64,000 nt of DNA, taken from assembly GCF_000373925.1 (NCBI RefSeq), contig NZ_KB892754.1, forward strand, positions 30,262-94,261. Reading direction: 5' to 3'. Source of the stretch: Actinopolymorpha alba DSM 45243 (GTDB lineage: Bacteria; Actinomycetota; Actinomycetes; Propionibacteriales; Actinopolymorphaceae). Each line of letters begins with the position of its first letter. Within the stretch, counting starts at the first letter, position 1. Under the pieces are notes generated by a model. That model was not told the origin of the DNA and made no database searches. It saw only the letters and a program-made list of their open reading frames with translations. The position numbers and the translations under genes are program-made. Below are positions 43,763-52,582 of this stretch, piece by piece.

Positions 43763-44857
43763 ATGGTCAGGAGCCGTCAGAGGCAGGTTCCACAACCGTC
43801 GGATTCGTTGCGCGACCTGACCCAGGTGCACGAGTCGGTCTGCTACGACCTCCTGGGCAGCCTGCGGGCCCTCTACAGCCCGCGGACCTATCCCGCGCGC
43901 CGGGGTTGGGTGAGCGCGACCAGGAAGAGCCTGCCCGCTGAGTTGTACGAATCGGGTCGCTTCTTCTTCCAGGGGCACGACACCTCGGTGGGATTCGGGG
44001 CGGTCCGGCTCGTGCCCGAGCTTCCTGACGGGGCTGGCCCCGAGGAGCTGATCGCCCGCGTTCGCGAGGTCGATCCGAAGACCCTGGCGGAGTACATGCT
44101 CGACGCCGCCGGCGACACCACTCCTTCGCAGCTGGCCGCGTTCCGCCGCATTCTTGATGGTGAGGGCAGCCGGGCCCGGGTGGCGAGCGCGCTGCGCGGC
44201 TTCGCCTCCACCCGCAAACGCCGCTACCAGCGGATCCTCGAGGATCCGGCCGGACTCCAGAATGAGCTCGCGACCATGCTCGCCGCCTACCACGAGCTGT
44301 CCTTCGCGGATCAGGCCGACGCCCTGCGCGAGCCGCTCGCCGTCGCGGTGAAGGTGGCGCGGGAGACGCTGAGGGTCCTCCCGACGGCCAAGGCCGTTGA
44401 GCAGCTCAGCGGTGGCCTGGCGCTGTCAGCGGACTGGCCACTCACCCGGCTGACCCTCGCCCCGTCGGTGTTCCTTCACCCGTTCGTGTCGGTACGCGTG
44501 GACGAGAAGACCGGTGAGGCGCTGATCGTCTACGGCGTTCCGTCAGAGGGGCCCGACACTTACGACACCGTGCCGGTCGACGAGTCTCTCCTGCGTGCGC
44601 TGAAGGCGATGTCGGATCCGGCCCGGCTGCAGATTCTGCGGCTGCTCAGCGAGCAGCCGATTTCGGCGCCCCAGCTGGTGGAGCGAATCGGCCTGTCCCA
44701 ACCCACCGTGCACCATCACGTCGCGGCGCTGCGGGCCGCTGAGTTGGTACGCCAGGAACGCACCCGCAGTGGCATGCTGCTCTCGCTGCGCGACGACGGA
44801 GTCGCCCGAACGCTGTCCGCGCTGTCGGCCGTGTTCAACGCCACGCCGGACGAGTGA
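43763..44857 (+). CDS. ArsR-type regulator with DUF5937-like N-terminal domain
   Basis: 364 residues. Residues ~15-260 are the helical DUF5937-type region (SVCYDLLGSLRALYSPRTY, ELSGGL region, HPFVSVRVDEK) and ~275-345 a winged helix (LKAMSDPARLQILRLLSE, ISAPQLVERIGLSQPTVHHHVAALR). The HTH is C-terminal, unlike simple ArsR proteins. GGGGGTGA precedes ATG 43763. Probably autoregulated and controlling the divergent quinone-oxidoreductase gene; a related site after the gene hints at a role in the 45.3-52.4 kb operon. Confidence 0.83.
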   Translation: MVRSRQRQVPQPSDSLRDLTQVHESVCYDLLGSLRALYSPRTYPARRGWVSATRKSLPAELYESGRFFFQGHDTSVGFGAVRLVPELPDGAGPEELIARVREVDPKTLAEYMLDAAGDTTPSQLAAFRRILDGEGSRARVASALRGFASTRKRRYQRILEDPAGLQNELATMLAAYHELSFADQADALREPLAVAVKVARETLRVLPTAKAVEQLSGGLALSADWPLTRLTLAPSVFLHPFVSVRVDEKTGEALIVYGVPSEGPDTYDTVPVDESLLRALKAMSDPARLQILRLLSEQPISAPQLVERIGLSQPTVHHHVAALRAAELVRQERTRSGMLLSLRDDGVARTLSALSAVFNATPDE

Positions 44858-45311
44858 CGGGATGCGGGGGTCCGCCGTGGTCCTCGCCGCCCCGCCTGCC
44901 ACCAAGGAGAACCTCAGGGCCCGTTGACCTCGACATACCCCGGGAGTACGGTATTCGACACTTGTCGATAATCGCGAGAAGCCGATGAGTGAGGCGGAGG
45001 AGGTTCGGGCGACGGTAGGGACGGGTGCGCGGGAAGCGATCCGGTGCGACGCGGGAGGTGGCTGAGGGCGGTAACGCTCTCACTCATCCGGAACGCCAAT
45101 CCACAGGCAGTAGAGCCTCTATTCTGCTGCTATTTTTCCGCCCTACTTTCGGCTCGTCGTAGGTATTTCTGCTGTGCTCGGAATTGCGTAGTGGACTCCT
45201 TTCAAGTGAAACGTCGGCGAAACGAAAAGTGCCGACGGGCGACATAATCAGCGGAAATCCTTCTCCTCCAAGAAATGGCTCAGTCGCTGGCCACGAGAAA
45301 GGACACGCGCA
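44858..45311. other. 454-bp intergenic region with operator-like site and AT-rich leader
   Basis: Holds the TGTCGATA-containing site at 44952-44970. From about 45100 to 45300 the sequence is clearly AT-richer than its surroundings and has no convincing ORF; it is probably the promoter and 5' leader of the ABC operon that starts at 45312. Confidence 0.5.
44952..44970. promoter_or_regulatory. Second operator-like site with CGACA-CT-TGTCG arms
   Basis: TAT(T)CGACACTTGTCGATA has 5-bp perfect arms around CT, flanked by TAT and ATA. Aligned at its right end it matches the site 43727-43744 at 12 of 18 positions, including TGTCGATA. Confidence 0.45.
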
Positions 45312-47006
45312 ATGGCCATGACGCGAAGAGTTGCCTTACGGGCAGGGTTTTTGTCGGCTGGCGCGGTTTTGGTTGGGTGTTCGACCGGGGGAAAGAACTT
45401 CAGTTCCGAGACGGCCGTCGAGCGTCCGGTCGCGGAAAACGTCGCCGGCCGCAAGTCTGTTCCGGCAATCGAACTTCTGACGAAGACGGCTGCGGAGGAT
45501 CCCAGTCGTTACGAACAGAGCCGGCTGGTCGCCGAAGCGTGGCAGCAGGTCGGCATCCAGGTAAAGCTCGTCGCGCTGCGAAGCGCCGAACTCACACGAA
45601 GAACCTTCACCGGCAAGGATTTCGACGTCTCGGTGACGACCTACGACCCCACCGCGGAACGCCTGGATCCCGACAATTTCCTGAGCCGCTTCTATTCCGC
45701 CAACGCGACCGAAGCGGGTTCTAACCTGAGCCGGTACGCCAGCGCCAGCTACGACCGCCTCTATGAGGGACAGCGCGGGGCGATCGAGGAGGCGGAGCGA
45801 ATGCGCCTGGTCTCACGGGCGCAACGGATGTTGTATGACCACCAGCCGGCCCGACCCATCGTCCACATGCGGATCGGTGGTGCGTTCCGGTCGGATCGCT
45901 GGTCGGGCATTCAGCGTGCCGTCGGCAGTCCTGTGGCGAACATCTGGAATCTGGTCGCGGCTACTCCCACGACGGCGCGCAGGAAGCTCGTGATCGGTAC
46001 GACCTTCGAGCCGCCCTCGCTCAATCCGGCCAGCGTGGAGACGAGTGAGGCACAGATCCCGCTGTCGTACATCTATGACAGCCTCGTGCGTATCGGACGT
46101 AACGGCGACATCGAGAACTGGGCCGCGACGAGCGTCGGGATCGCGGGTGCGCGGATCACCGCGAAGATCCGTCCGGGTATGAGTTTCAGTGACGGCCAGC
46201 CGGTCACGCCTGCCGATGTCGCGTTCACCATCGACTACCTGATCAAGCAGAAGTCGCCGTTGTTCGCGACGAAGCTCGAGGTGGTCTCCTCCGTGTCAGT
46301 CGACGGTGACGCGGTGGTGATCCGGCTCAAGCAACCGTCGGCGGCGTTCGTTCCCGTGGTGCTCAGCCAGCTGCCCATCCTGCCGCGGCACGTGTGGGAG
46401 AAGGTGCCCGACGCGAACCGCTTTCCCAACGACAAGCCGATCGGATCCGGCCCGTTCACGTTCGCCTCGCGCCGGCTCGGGGAGCAGTTGGAGTACGCCG
46501 CGAACCGCGGACACTTCTCGGCGCCCAAGGTCGACTCGGTGGCGTTCGCGGTGCTCGGAAGCCTCGAGGCCGAGATCGGTGCGCTCGAAAGCGGTGAGGT
46601 CGACATGCTCGGTGACTTCATGAGCGCGACCCTGCTGAAGAAGCTCGAAGGAAAGCCGGGAGTGACAATCCTGTCTGTCGACAGTCATGGTTGGGTCGGC
46701 CTGCACTACAACGTGAGCCGAAAACCGTTCGACGACCGGCATTTCCGCCGTGCGCTGTCATTCCTCGTCCCATCCCAGGACATTATCGACGTCGTGCTCG
46801 AGGGCGAGGGGAAGGCCGCCGGGTCGGTGATCGCGCCCAACACCCGCTGGCACGACAAGTCGATCGGTGCCTTACCCACCGATCCGAAGGCGGCGATGCG
46901 AGAGCTCAAAGCGGCGGGATACGCGTTCGGCAAGGACGACCGGCTGTATTACCCGTCCGCCGGCGCGGACAAGCGGGTCTACGACTCACAGCGCGTCAAC
47001 TCCTGA
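45312..47006 (+). CDS. Family-5 ABC substrate-binding lipoprotein with apparently circularly permuted domain order
   Basis: 564 residues, lipobox LVGC (Cys near 23). Residues ~50-220 look like the C-terminal half of SBP_bac_5: AIELLTKTAAEDPSRYEQSR, AWQQVGIQVKLVAL, DFDVSVTTYDP, RLDPDNFLSRFYS, and the closing RAQRMLYDHQPARPIVHM. At residue ~224 a typical mature N-terminus starts (RKLVIGTTFEPPSLNPA), followed by FSDGQPVTPADVAFTIDYL and IGSGPFTFASRR, and the protein ends at LPTDPKAAMRELKAAGYAFG plus a short tail, exactly where a normal family member would continue into the part found here at the N-terminus. Both halves are complete, so this is a reordering rather than a truncation. It heads an importer operon. 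AAGGA precedes ATG 45312 by ten bases. Confidence 0.82.
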   Translation: MAMTRRVALRAGFLSAGAVLVGCSTGGKNFSSETAVERPVAENVAGRKSVPAIELLTKTAAEDPSRYEQSRLVAEAWQQVGIQVKLVALRSAELTRRTFTGKDFDVSVTTYDPTAERLDPDNFLSRFYSANATEAGSNLSRYASASYDRLYEGQRGAIEEAERMRLVSRAQRMLYDHQPARPIVHMRIGGAFRSDRWSGIQRAVGSPVANIWNLVAATPTTARRKLVIGTTFEPPSLNPASVETSEAQIPLSYIYDSLVRIGRNGDIENWAATSVGIAGARITAKIRPGMSFSDGQPVTPADVAFTIDYLIKQKSPLFATKLEVVSSVSVDGDAVVIRLKQPSAAFVPVVLSQLPILPRHVWEKVPDANRFPNDKPIGSGPFTFASRRLGEQLEYAANRGHFSAPKVDSVAFAVLGSLEAEIGALESGEVDMLGDFMSATLLKKLEGKPGVTILSVDSHGWVGLHYNVSRKPFDDRHFRRALSFLVPSQDIIDVVLEGEGKAAGSVIAPNTRWHDKSIGALPTDPKAAMRELKAAGYAFGKDDRLYYPSAGADKRVYDSQRVNS

Positions 47007-47015
47007 GGGTGGGCC

Positions 47016-47996
47016 ATGGCTCTCGCACGATATGCCCTGTCGAGACTGGCGCTGATGGCCGCGACCATCGCGGTGCTCGTGCCGTTGACCTTCCTGCTGT
47101 TCCGGGCGGTCCCCGGAGATCCGAGCGCCGCGGTGATCGGACCAAACCTCGATCCCGCCGTGCAAGGCGTGCTCCGGGAGCGGTACGGCGTGGACGAGCC
47201 GCTCGCCATCCAGCTCGTGAAGTATCTTGGCCGGCTGGCCCACGGTGACCTCGGAATGTCCTTCCAGTACAAGCGACCGGTGAGTGAGATCCTCGCGGGG
47301 AAGCTCTTCAACACCGGCGTGTTGGTGGTGCCAGCGATCGTCCTCGCCCTGCTGCTGGGCACCGCGATCGGCGCGCTCACGGCGGCGTCCAGGCGGTCTT
47401 TGCTGGATCGGGTCGTGCGCAATGCCGCCTTTACAGTCAAGGCGTCCCCGATCTTCTGGACGGCCTCCCTCGCGGTCCTGCTCTTCTCCCTGCGTCTGGA
47501 CTGGCTTCCGTCCGTGGGGATGCGGACGCCGGGCCAAGGGGATGCGGGCTCTGGGCTCGCGGCCATCTGGTCCACCGACTTCCTGTGGCACCTGGCTCTC
47601 CCGCTCGCCATCATGACGTTGTTCTTCATGCCGGAGCCGCTGCTCACCATGCGCACCGCGATGAAGGAGAACCTGCACGAGGACTTCATCGAACTCGCAC
47701 AGGCGCAGGGTTTACGCCGGCGCCGGGTCATCTACTGGCACGCGGCCCGCAACGCCCTGCTGCCGGTGGTCACCCTGATGCCCGCCCTGACAGGGGTTCT
47801 CATCGGCGGGCAGGTCATTGTCGAAACCGTCTTCTCCTGGCCCGGAATGGGAAGGGAGATCGTGAACGCCGTCAACACCTATGACTATCCGATGATGCAG
47901 GGCGTCTTCCTGCTCACCGGCCTGCTCGCGGTCACGGTCAACACCGTGGTCGACATCTTGTACGCCTACCTCGATCCAAGGGTGAGGCTGACGTGA
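47016..47996 (+). CDS. Dipeptide/oligopeptide-type ABC permease (DppB type)
   Basis: 326 residues, six membrane helices. N-terminal YALSRLALMAATIAVLVPLTF and AVPGDPSAAVIG are DppB features; coupling loop ELAQAQGLRRRRVIYWHAARN. GAGGGTGG precedes ATG 47016, ten bases after the binding-protein stop. Confidence 0.92.
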   Translation: MALARYALSRLALMAATIAVLVPLTFLLFRAVPGDPSAAVIGPNLDPAVQGVLRERYGVDEPLAIQLVKYLGRLAHGDLGMSFQYKRPVSEILAGKLFNTGVLVVPAIVLALLLGTAIGALTAASRRSLLDRVVRNAAFTVKASPIFWTASLAVLLFSLRLDWLPSVGMRTPGQGDAGSGLAAIWSTDFLWHLALPLAIMTLFFMPEPLLTMRTAMKENLHEDFIELAQAQGLRRRRVIYWHAARNALLPVVTLMPALTGVLIGGQVIVETVFSWPGMGREIVNAVNTYDYPMMQGVFLLTGLLAVTVNTVVDILYAYLDPRVRLT

Positions 47997-48964
47997 CGCG
48001 TGGTTGGGGTGGGCCCAGCCGCGCGGAGCCCGGGCGGGGCTGGAACCACACCGTGGCGTCGCAGACGCGGGCGCGCCGCCGGACCGACCTGGGGCGCTAT
48101 GGCCGGGCGGCCCTTGCGGCACTGGGGGATCTGTGGCGGGCGCCGGGAGGGAAGGCCGCGATCGTCTTCCTGGCGGGCTTCGTGCTTATCGCGATACTCG
48201 CTCCGGTGATCGCGCCGTACGGACCGTTCGACCGGGTACGAGGAGGCGACGGGCGTCTCGACAGGCTGCTCCCGCCCAGCCTCGAGCATCCGTTCGGGAC
48301 CACCAACTTCGGCCGGGACATCTTCAGCCAGGTGATCTGGGGGACCCGACGCACCCTCAGCGTCGGCGCGGTCGCGGCACTCGCCACCGTGGTCATCGGC
48401 GTCAACGTCGGCTTGATATCCGGCTACCTCGGCGGCAAGGTCGACGCGTTCCTCATGCGCGTGACCGACAGTGCGTACGCCATTCCTTTCCTGCCATTCG
48501 CGATCGTTCTCGTCGGCGTGCTCGGGCGCTCCGATGTCGTCCTGGTCCTCGCCGTGGCGTCGCTGTTCTGGCGTACGACGGCACGGGTGGTGCGCTCGCA
48601 GGTCCTTACGTTGAAGGAACGCGCGTTCGTCAAGGCGGCGGTGGTGGGCGGCGCCAGCCGCTGGCGGGTGGTCTATACCCACCTGGCGCCGAACGTCGTC
48701 TCCCTTGCCCTGCTCTACGGCATGCTCCTGGTCGCCGAGGCGGTACTCGCCGAAGCCAGCCTCAGCTTTCTCGGTCTGGCACCGACCGATTCGGTGTCGT
48801 GGGGCACGGTGATGTTCGACGCGTTCACCTCCCAGGAGATGCGGACGGCCTGGTGGTGGGCGTTGTTTCCGGGGCTGGCGATCATGATGTTCGTCTTCGC
48901 GATTTCCCTGCTGGGGCGGGCCTACGACGCCGTACAGGGAAGCCGTCGGGATGTGAGGCTGTGA
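47993..48964 (+). CDS. Dipeptide/oligopeptide-type ABC permease (DppC type)
   Basis: 323 residues, six membrane helices after a ~45-residue Arg-rich N-terminus. HPFGTTNFGRDIFSQV is the DppC/OppC hallmark; coupling loop AAVVGGASRWRVVYTHLAPN. GTG 47993 overlaps the DppB stop (GTGA). Confidence 0.92.
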   Translation: MTRGWGGPSRAEPGRGWNHTVASQTRARRRTDLGRYGRAALAALGDLWRAPGGKAAIVFLAGFVLIAILAPVIAPYGPFDRVRGGDGRLDRLLPPSLEHPFGTTNFGRDIFSQVIWGTRRTLSVGAVAALATVVIGVNVGLISGYLGGKVDAFLMRVTDSAYAIPFLPFAIVLVGVLGRSDVVLVLAVASLFWRTTARVVRSQVLTLKERAFVKAAVVGGASRWRVVYTHLAPNVVSLALLYGMLLVAEAVLAEASLSFLGLAPTDSVSWGTVMFDAFTSQEMRTAWWWALFPGLAIMMFVFAISLLGRAYDAVQGSRRDVRL

Positions 48965-50826
48965 TGACACCACCGCTGTTGGAGGTTCGCGGGCTGACCG
49001 TCGACTTCGAGACCGCCGAAGGACGGGTCCAGGCCTTGCGGGACCTGTCGCTCACGATCGAGCGCGGCGAGACCGTCGGCCTGATCGGAGAGTCGGGGTC
49101 GGGCAAGTCGACGGCAGGCAAGGCGATCTTGCGCCTGCTGGCGCCGACGGCCCGGATGAGCGGGGGCCTGGCGTTCCAGGGCCGTGACCTTGCCGCGGTG
49201 CCGTCCGGGGATTTCCGGAAGCTGCGGTGGCGGGAGCTCGCGTTCGTCCCACAGGCGGCGATGAACTCCCTCGATCCGGTGCACCGGGTCGACCGCCAGC
49301 TGATGGAGGTCCTGCGTACCCATCAGCCGATGTCGCGCCGGGAGGCGCGGCGGCGGGCGCACGAGGCGCTGGAAAGCGTTGGTATCAGGGCCGATCGGGC
49401 ATCTGACTACCCGCACCAGTTCAGTGGCGGCATGCGCCAGCGTGCGCTGATCGCGATGGCGACCCTGCTCAGGCCGGCGCTCCTCGTCGCCGACGAGCCG
49501 ACGACCGGGCTCGATGTCGTGGTCCAGGACCGCATCCTGGAGTTGCTCGAAAAGGTCAAGCAGGACATGGGTCTCGGGCTCCTGCTCATCACCCACGACC
49601 TCGGTGTCGCGGCGGAGCTCTGCGATCGGGTCCACGTCCTGCGCCAAGGGATGACCGTCGAGTCGGGTACGGTCGCGCAGGTCTTCGGTCAGCCCCGTGA
49701 TCCCTACACCCGCAGGCTTCTCGGCAACGCCCCGGCCGATGGACGCCGACCAGAAGACGACGGCGTCGACGGGGAGTCAAGGCCCACCCCCACCCGGCAA
49801 GCGATCGTGGTCGAGGACGTGGCGATCCGCTATGCGACCGGACGGGGAATGGCGGCTCTTGCCAGGCGCCACGAGGTGTCGGCGGTCGATGGCGTCAGCC
49901 TGACCGTGCACGAGGGCGAGGTTTTCGGGCTGGCAGGGGAGAGCGGCTGCGGCAAGAGTTCGCTGGCCTCGGCGCTGGTCGGGCTGGCGCCGCTCGCGGC
50001 GGGTTCGGCGCGACTGGGGGAGACCGAGATTGGCGCGTTGTCAGGACGGGGTTGGCGGGCGGTCCGGCCAGAGATCCAGTTCATTTTCCAGGACCCGTTC
50101 CAGTCACTCAATCCGCGCTTCACGGTCGAGCGGTCGGTGGCCGAGCCGCTGCTGGCGCAGACCCGGCTGTCACCGGACGAGGTGCGAGAATGGGTGCTCT
50201 GGGCGCTGGACGCGGCCGAACTCAAACCGGTCGACCGCTACCTGTCCCGCCGACCGCATCAGCTGAGCGGCGGTGAGCGCCAACGGGTGGCGATCGCGCG
50301 CGCCCTCGTCGTACGTCCGCGAGTTCTGCTCGCCGACGAGCCGGTCTCGATGCTCGACCGGTCGATCGGGCGGGATGTGGTCGACCTGCTCCGCCGGCTC
50401 GCTGACGACCTCGGCGTGGCGGTGTTGCTCATCTCCCATGACCTTTCGGTCCTCGCTCGCGCGTGTGACCGGCTCGGCGTCATGTACCTCGGCCGGCTCG
50501 TCGAGGTCGGTCCCACCCGCGAGGTGCTGGACCATCCGCGCCATCCGTACACCCACGCGTTGGTGCGGGCAGTGCCTTCGGAGGATCCGAACCACCGCCG
50601 CCCGCACCTGCTGCTGCCAGGCGAGCTTCCGTCGGCCATGAACCGACCGGCAGGGTGCGCCTTCCATCCCCGATGCGAGCGCGCTGACACCGATGACTGC
50701 CGACGGGTGACACCTGACCTGCTCGGGAACGGCCATCGGGTCGCCTGCTGGCATCCACACGACCAGGCGGGCCAAAGCATCCTGCCCGCACCGGAGAAGT
50801 CCACCACCGAAAGGAGCACCACGTGA
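48964..50826 (+). CDS. Fused double ATPase of a peptide-type ABC importer (OppD-OppF fusion)
   Basis: 620 residues with two complete nucleotide-binding domains. NBD1 (1-~270): Walker [10 protein letters not shown] near 40, signature FSGGMRQRALIAMAT, Walker B LLVADEPTTGLD. NBD2 (~290-600): Walker [10 protein letters not shown] near 324, signature LSGGERQRVAIARAL, Walker B VLLADEPVSMLD; the C-terminal Cys cluster CAFHPRCERADTDDC belongs to NBD2. ATG 48964 overlaps the DppC stop (TGATG). In the other importer of this window (28086-30105) the same two domains are separate genes. Confidence 0.92.
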   Translation: MTPPLLEVRGLTVDFETAEGRVQALRDLSLTIERGETVGLIGESGSGKSTAGKAILRLLAPTARMSGGLAFQGRDLAAVPSGDFRKLRWRELAFVPQAAMNSLDPVHRVDRQLMEVLRTHQPMSRREARRRAHEALESVGIRADRASDYPHQFSGGMRQRALIAMATLLRPALLVADEPTTGLDVVVQDRILELLEKVKQDMGLGLLLITHDLGVAAELCDRVHVLRQGMTVESGTVAQVFGQPRDPYTRRLLGNAPADGRRPEDDGVDGESRPTPTRQAIVVEDVAIRYATGRGMAALARRHEVSAVDGVSLTVHEGEVFGLAGESGCGKSSLASALVGLAPLAAGSARLGETEIGALSGRGWRAVRPEIQFIFQDPFQSLNPRFTVERSVAEPLLAQTRLSPDEVREWVLWALDAAELKPVDRYLSRRPHQLSGGERQRVAIARALVVRPRVLLADEPVSMLDRSIGRDVVDLLRRLADDLGVAVLLISHDLSVLARACDRLGVMYLGRLVEVGPTREVLDHPRHPYTHALVRAVPSEDPNHRRPHLLLPGELPSAMNRPAGCAFHPRCERADTDDCRRVTPDLLGNGHRVACWHPHDQAGQSILPAPEKSTTERSTT

Positions 50827-51176
50827 GCGTCTTCGTCACCCGCATCGAGGAGGTCGCCGCCGACGAGAACGACCGGCGGACCATCTGGCGCCTGCTCAAC
50901 TCCTCGACCGTGCCCGACCTGACCACCGCGAACGCCGGCATCGTCTCGTATCGGCCGCGGCCGGAGGGCGCTCCGCCGGCGGAGCTGGGCGGTGCGCACG
51001 ACTTCCCTGAGTTCTATTACGTCGTGAGCGGTAAGGGCGTGGTCGCGGGCCCGGACGGTGAGGCCACCATCAGCGAGGGGGACAGTTTCCTCATCCAGGC
51101 AGGGACGCCGCACAGCATCTGGTCGACGGCGGACGAACCTGTCACGACGTTCTACGTCGCGCTCAGGGGTCGCTGA
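50823..51176 (+). CDS. Small cupin-domain protein
   Basis: 117 residues, single cupin barrel: motif 1 GGAHDFPEFYYVVSGKG and motif 2 GDSFLIQAGTPHSIWS supply His/Glu/His as likely metal ligands. GTG 50823 overlaps the ATPase stop (GTGA). Could be a small isomerase/dioxygenase or a ligand sensor for the imported compound; not decidable from sequence. Confidence 0.8.
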   Translation: MSVFVTRIEEVAADENDRRTIWRLLNSSTVPDLTTANAGIVSYRPRPEGAPPAELGGAHDFPEFYYVVSGKGVVAGPDGEATISEGDSFLIQAGTPHSIWSTADEPVTTFYVALRGR

Positions 51177-51179
51177 GCC

Positions 51180-52442
51180 GTGAACGACGAACCCACACGG
51201 TCGCTCGCGATCGGGCAGCGTTCGCTCGGCGACCCGTCGATCAGCTTCCCGTTGTTTCCGCCGCAGACGGCCGGCTGCCCCAAGACCAGTGGCGACGAGA
51301 TCGCCTACCCACTGGAGGTGGCGTACGACTACGGCGCCGTTCCAGCGGACCTGTTCGACCGGGGTGTCAAGGCAGGCTTGCGGCACTGGGCGCCCCTGCT
51401 GCCGCCCCTGGCTCCGATGCTCAATCTCGCCGAGGGCGGCACGCCTTTGCTCGACCTTCCGGCGCTGGCCGCGTACGCCGGTGTGGACGTCGAGACGTTC
51501 GTCAAGGACGAGAGCCGTAACCCCACGTGGAGTCACAAGGACCGGCTCAACGTGTGTGCGGTGAGTGCGGCGCTCCTGTCGGGAGCACCGGGAGTTGTCG
51601 TCGCCTCGGCGGGCAACCACGGTGCTTCGGCGGCCGCCTACGCGGCCGCGGCCGGCCTGCCGTGCGTGGTGATCACCACGGCGGACGGGCCGCCCGCGGT
51701 GCGGGCCTTCGTGTCGGCGTACGGCGCGGCCGTCCTCGCGGTATCACGCGAGGCGCGCTGGGACGTCCTGGCGATGGTTGTCGACCGGCTCGGCTACCAC
51801 CCGGTCAGCAACCGCACGGTGACGCACACGGGTCACCCGTTCGGGCCGGAAGGCTACAAGACCATCGCGTACGAACTCTTCCTGCAACTGGGGCGTCGCG
51901 TGCCCGGCGCGGTGTTCGTGCCCACCGGCTATGGCGAGCTTCTGTACGGCGTCTGGAAGGGCTTCCTGGAGCTACGGGACCTCGGACACACACGCACCGT
52001 CCCCCGGCTGTACGCCTGCGAGCCGGAACGCCGGGGACCGTTGGCGGCCGCCCTGCGTGCCGGTGCCCCCGCCGCGCACGTGGCCGCCCGGCCGACTGCG
52101 GCGTACTCCATCGGCTGCACGACCAGTGGCTACCGCGGCGTCCTCGCGATCAGGGGCAGCGGTGGGGAAGCTGTGCTGGTCACGGAGGCCGAGCTCGAGA
52201 GCGCCACGCAGGCGATGGCGAAGGCCGGTCTGTGGGCCGAGTCCTCCGGCGCCGCGGCCCTCGCCGGGCTCCGGCGGGTTGCTGATCGGCTGCAGCCGGA
52301 GGAGGGACCCGTGGTCTGCCTGTCGACGTCCAGCGGCTTCAAGAATCCCGACGTCTGCGAGGCGACGCTACGGACGACGGAGCCTTCGTGGTCGGCCGTC
52401 GCCGCCGAGCTCGCCGGCCTTGGTGTGGAGGTGCCCGGGTGA
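51180..52442 (+). CDS. Threonine-synthase-like PLP-dependent enzyme (fold type II)
   Basis: 420 residues. PLP Lys120 in WSHKDRLNV (SFKDR in threonine synthase), phosphate/cofactor loop SAGNHGASAAAYAAAAGLP, and VPTGYGELLYGVWKGF corresponding to the Gly-rich phosphate cup. The N-terminal YPLEVAYDYGAVPADLFDRG resembles the first segment of threonine synthase. The Phe-to-His change next to Lys and the transporter context suggest a catabolic beta-elimination or replacement on an imported amino acid rather than threonine biosynthesis; inference. GTG 51180 follows the cupin stop by 3 bp. Confidence 0.82.
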   Translation: MNDEPTRSLAIGQRSLGDPSISFPLFPPQTAGCPKTSGDEIAYPLEVAYDYGAVPADLFDRGVKAGLRHWAPLLPPLAPMLNLAEGGTPLLDLPALAAYAGVDVETFVKDESRNPTWSHKDRLNVCAVSAALLSGAPGVVVASAGNHGASAAAYAAAAGLPCVVITTADGPPAVRAFVSAYGAAVLAVSREARWDVLAMVVDRLGYHPVSNRTVTHTGHPFGPEGYKTIAYELFLQLGRRVPGAVFVPTGYGELLYGVWKGFLELRDLGHTRTVPRLYACEPERRGPLAAALRAGAPAAHVAARPTAAYSIGCTTSGYRGVLAIRGSGGEAVLVTEAELESATQAMAKAGLWAESSGAAALAGLRRVADRLQPEEGPVVCLSTSSGFKNPDVCEATLRTTEPSWSAVAAELAGLGVEVPG

Positions 52443-52582
52443 CAGCGCGGGCCGGGTCACCCGCGTCACCAACGATGTACTCCCAGCGTTTGTCCAGGAC
52501 CCGTCCAGCGGACTCCCAGGTGCGACCGTTACCATCCCTTGACCATGGCGTGCGTGAGACTGAACCGAACAGAGCCGCTGCC

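Noticed and set aside
45044..45247. 67-codon plus-strand frame in the AT-rich leader of the ABC operon
   Set aside because: Arg/Cys-rich translation, no ribosome-binding site; more likely untranslated leader.
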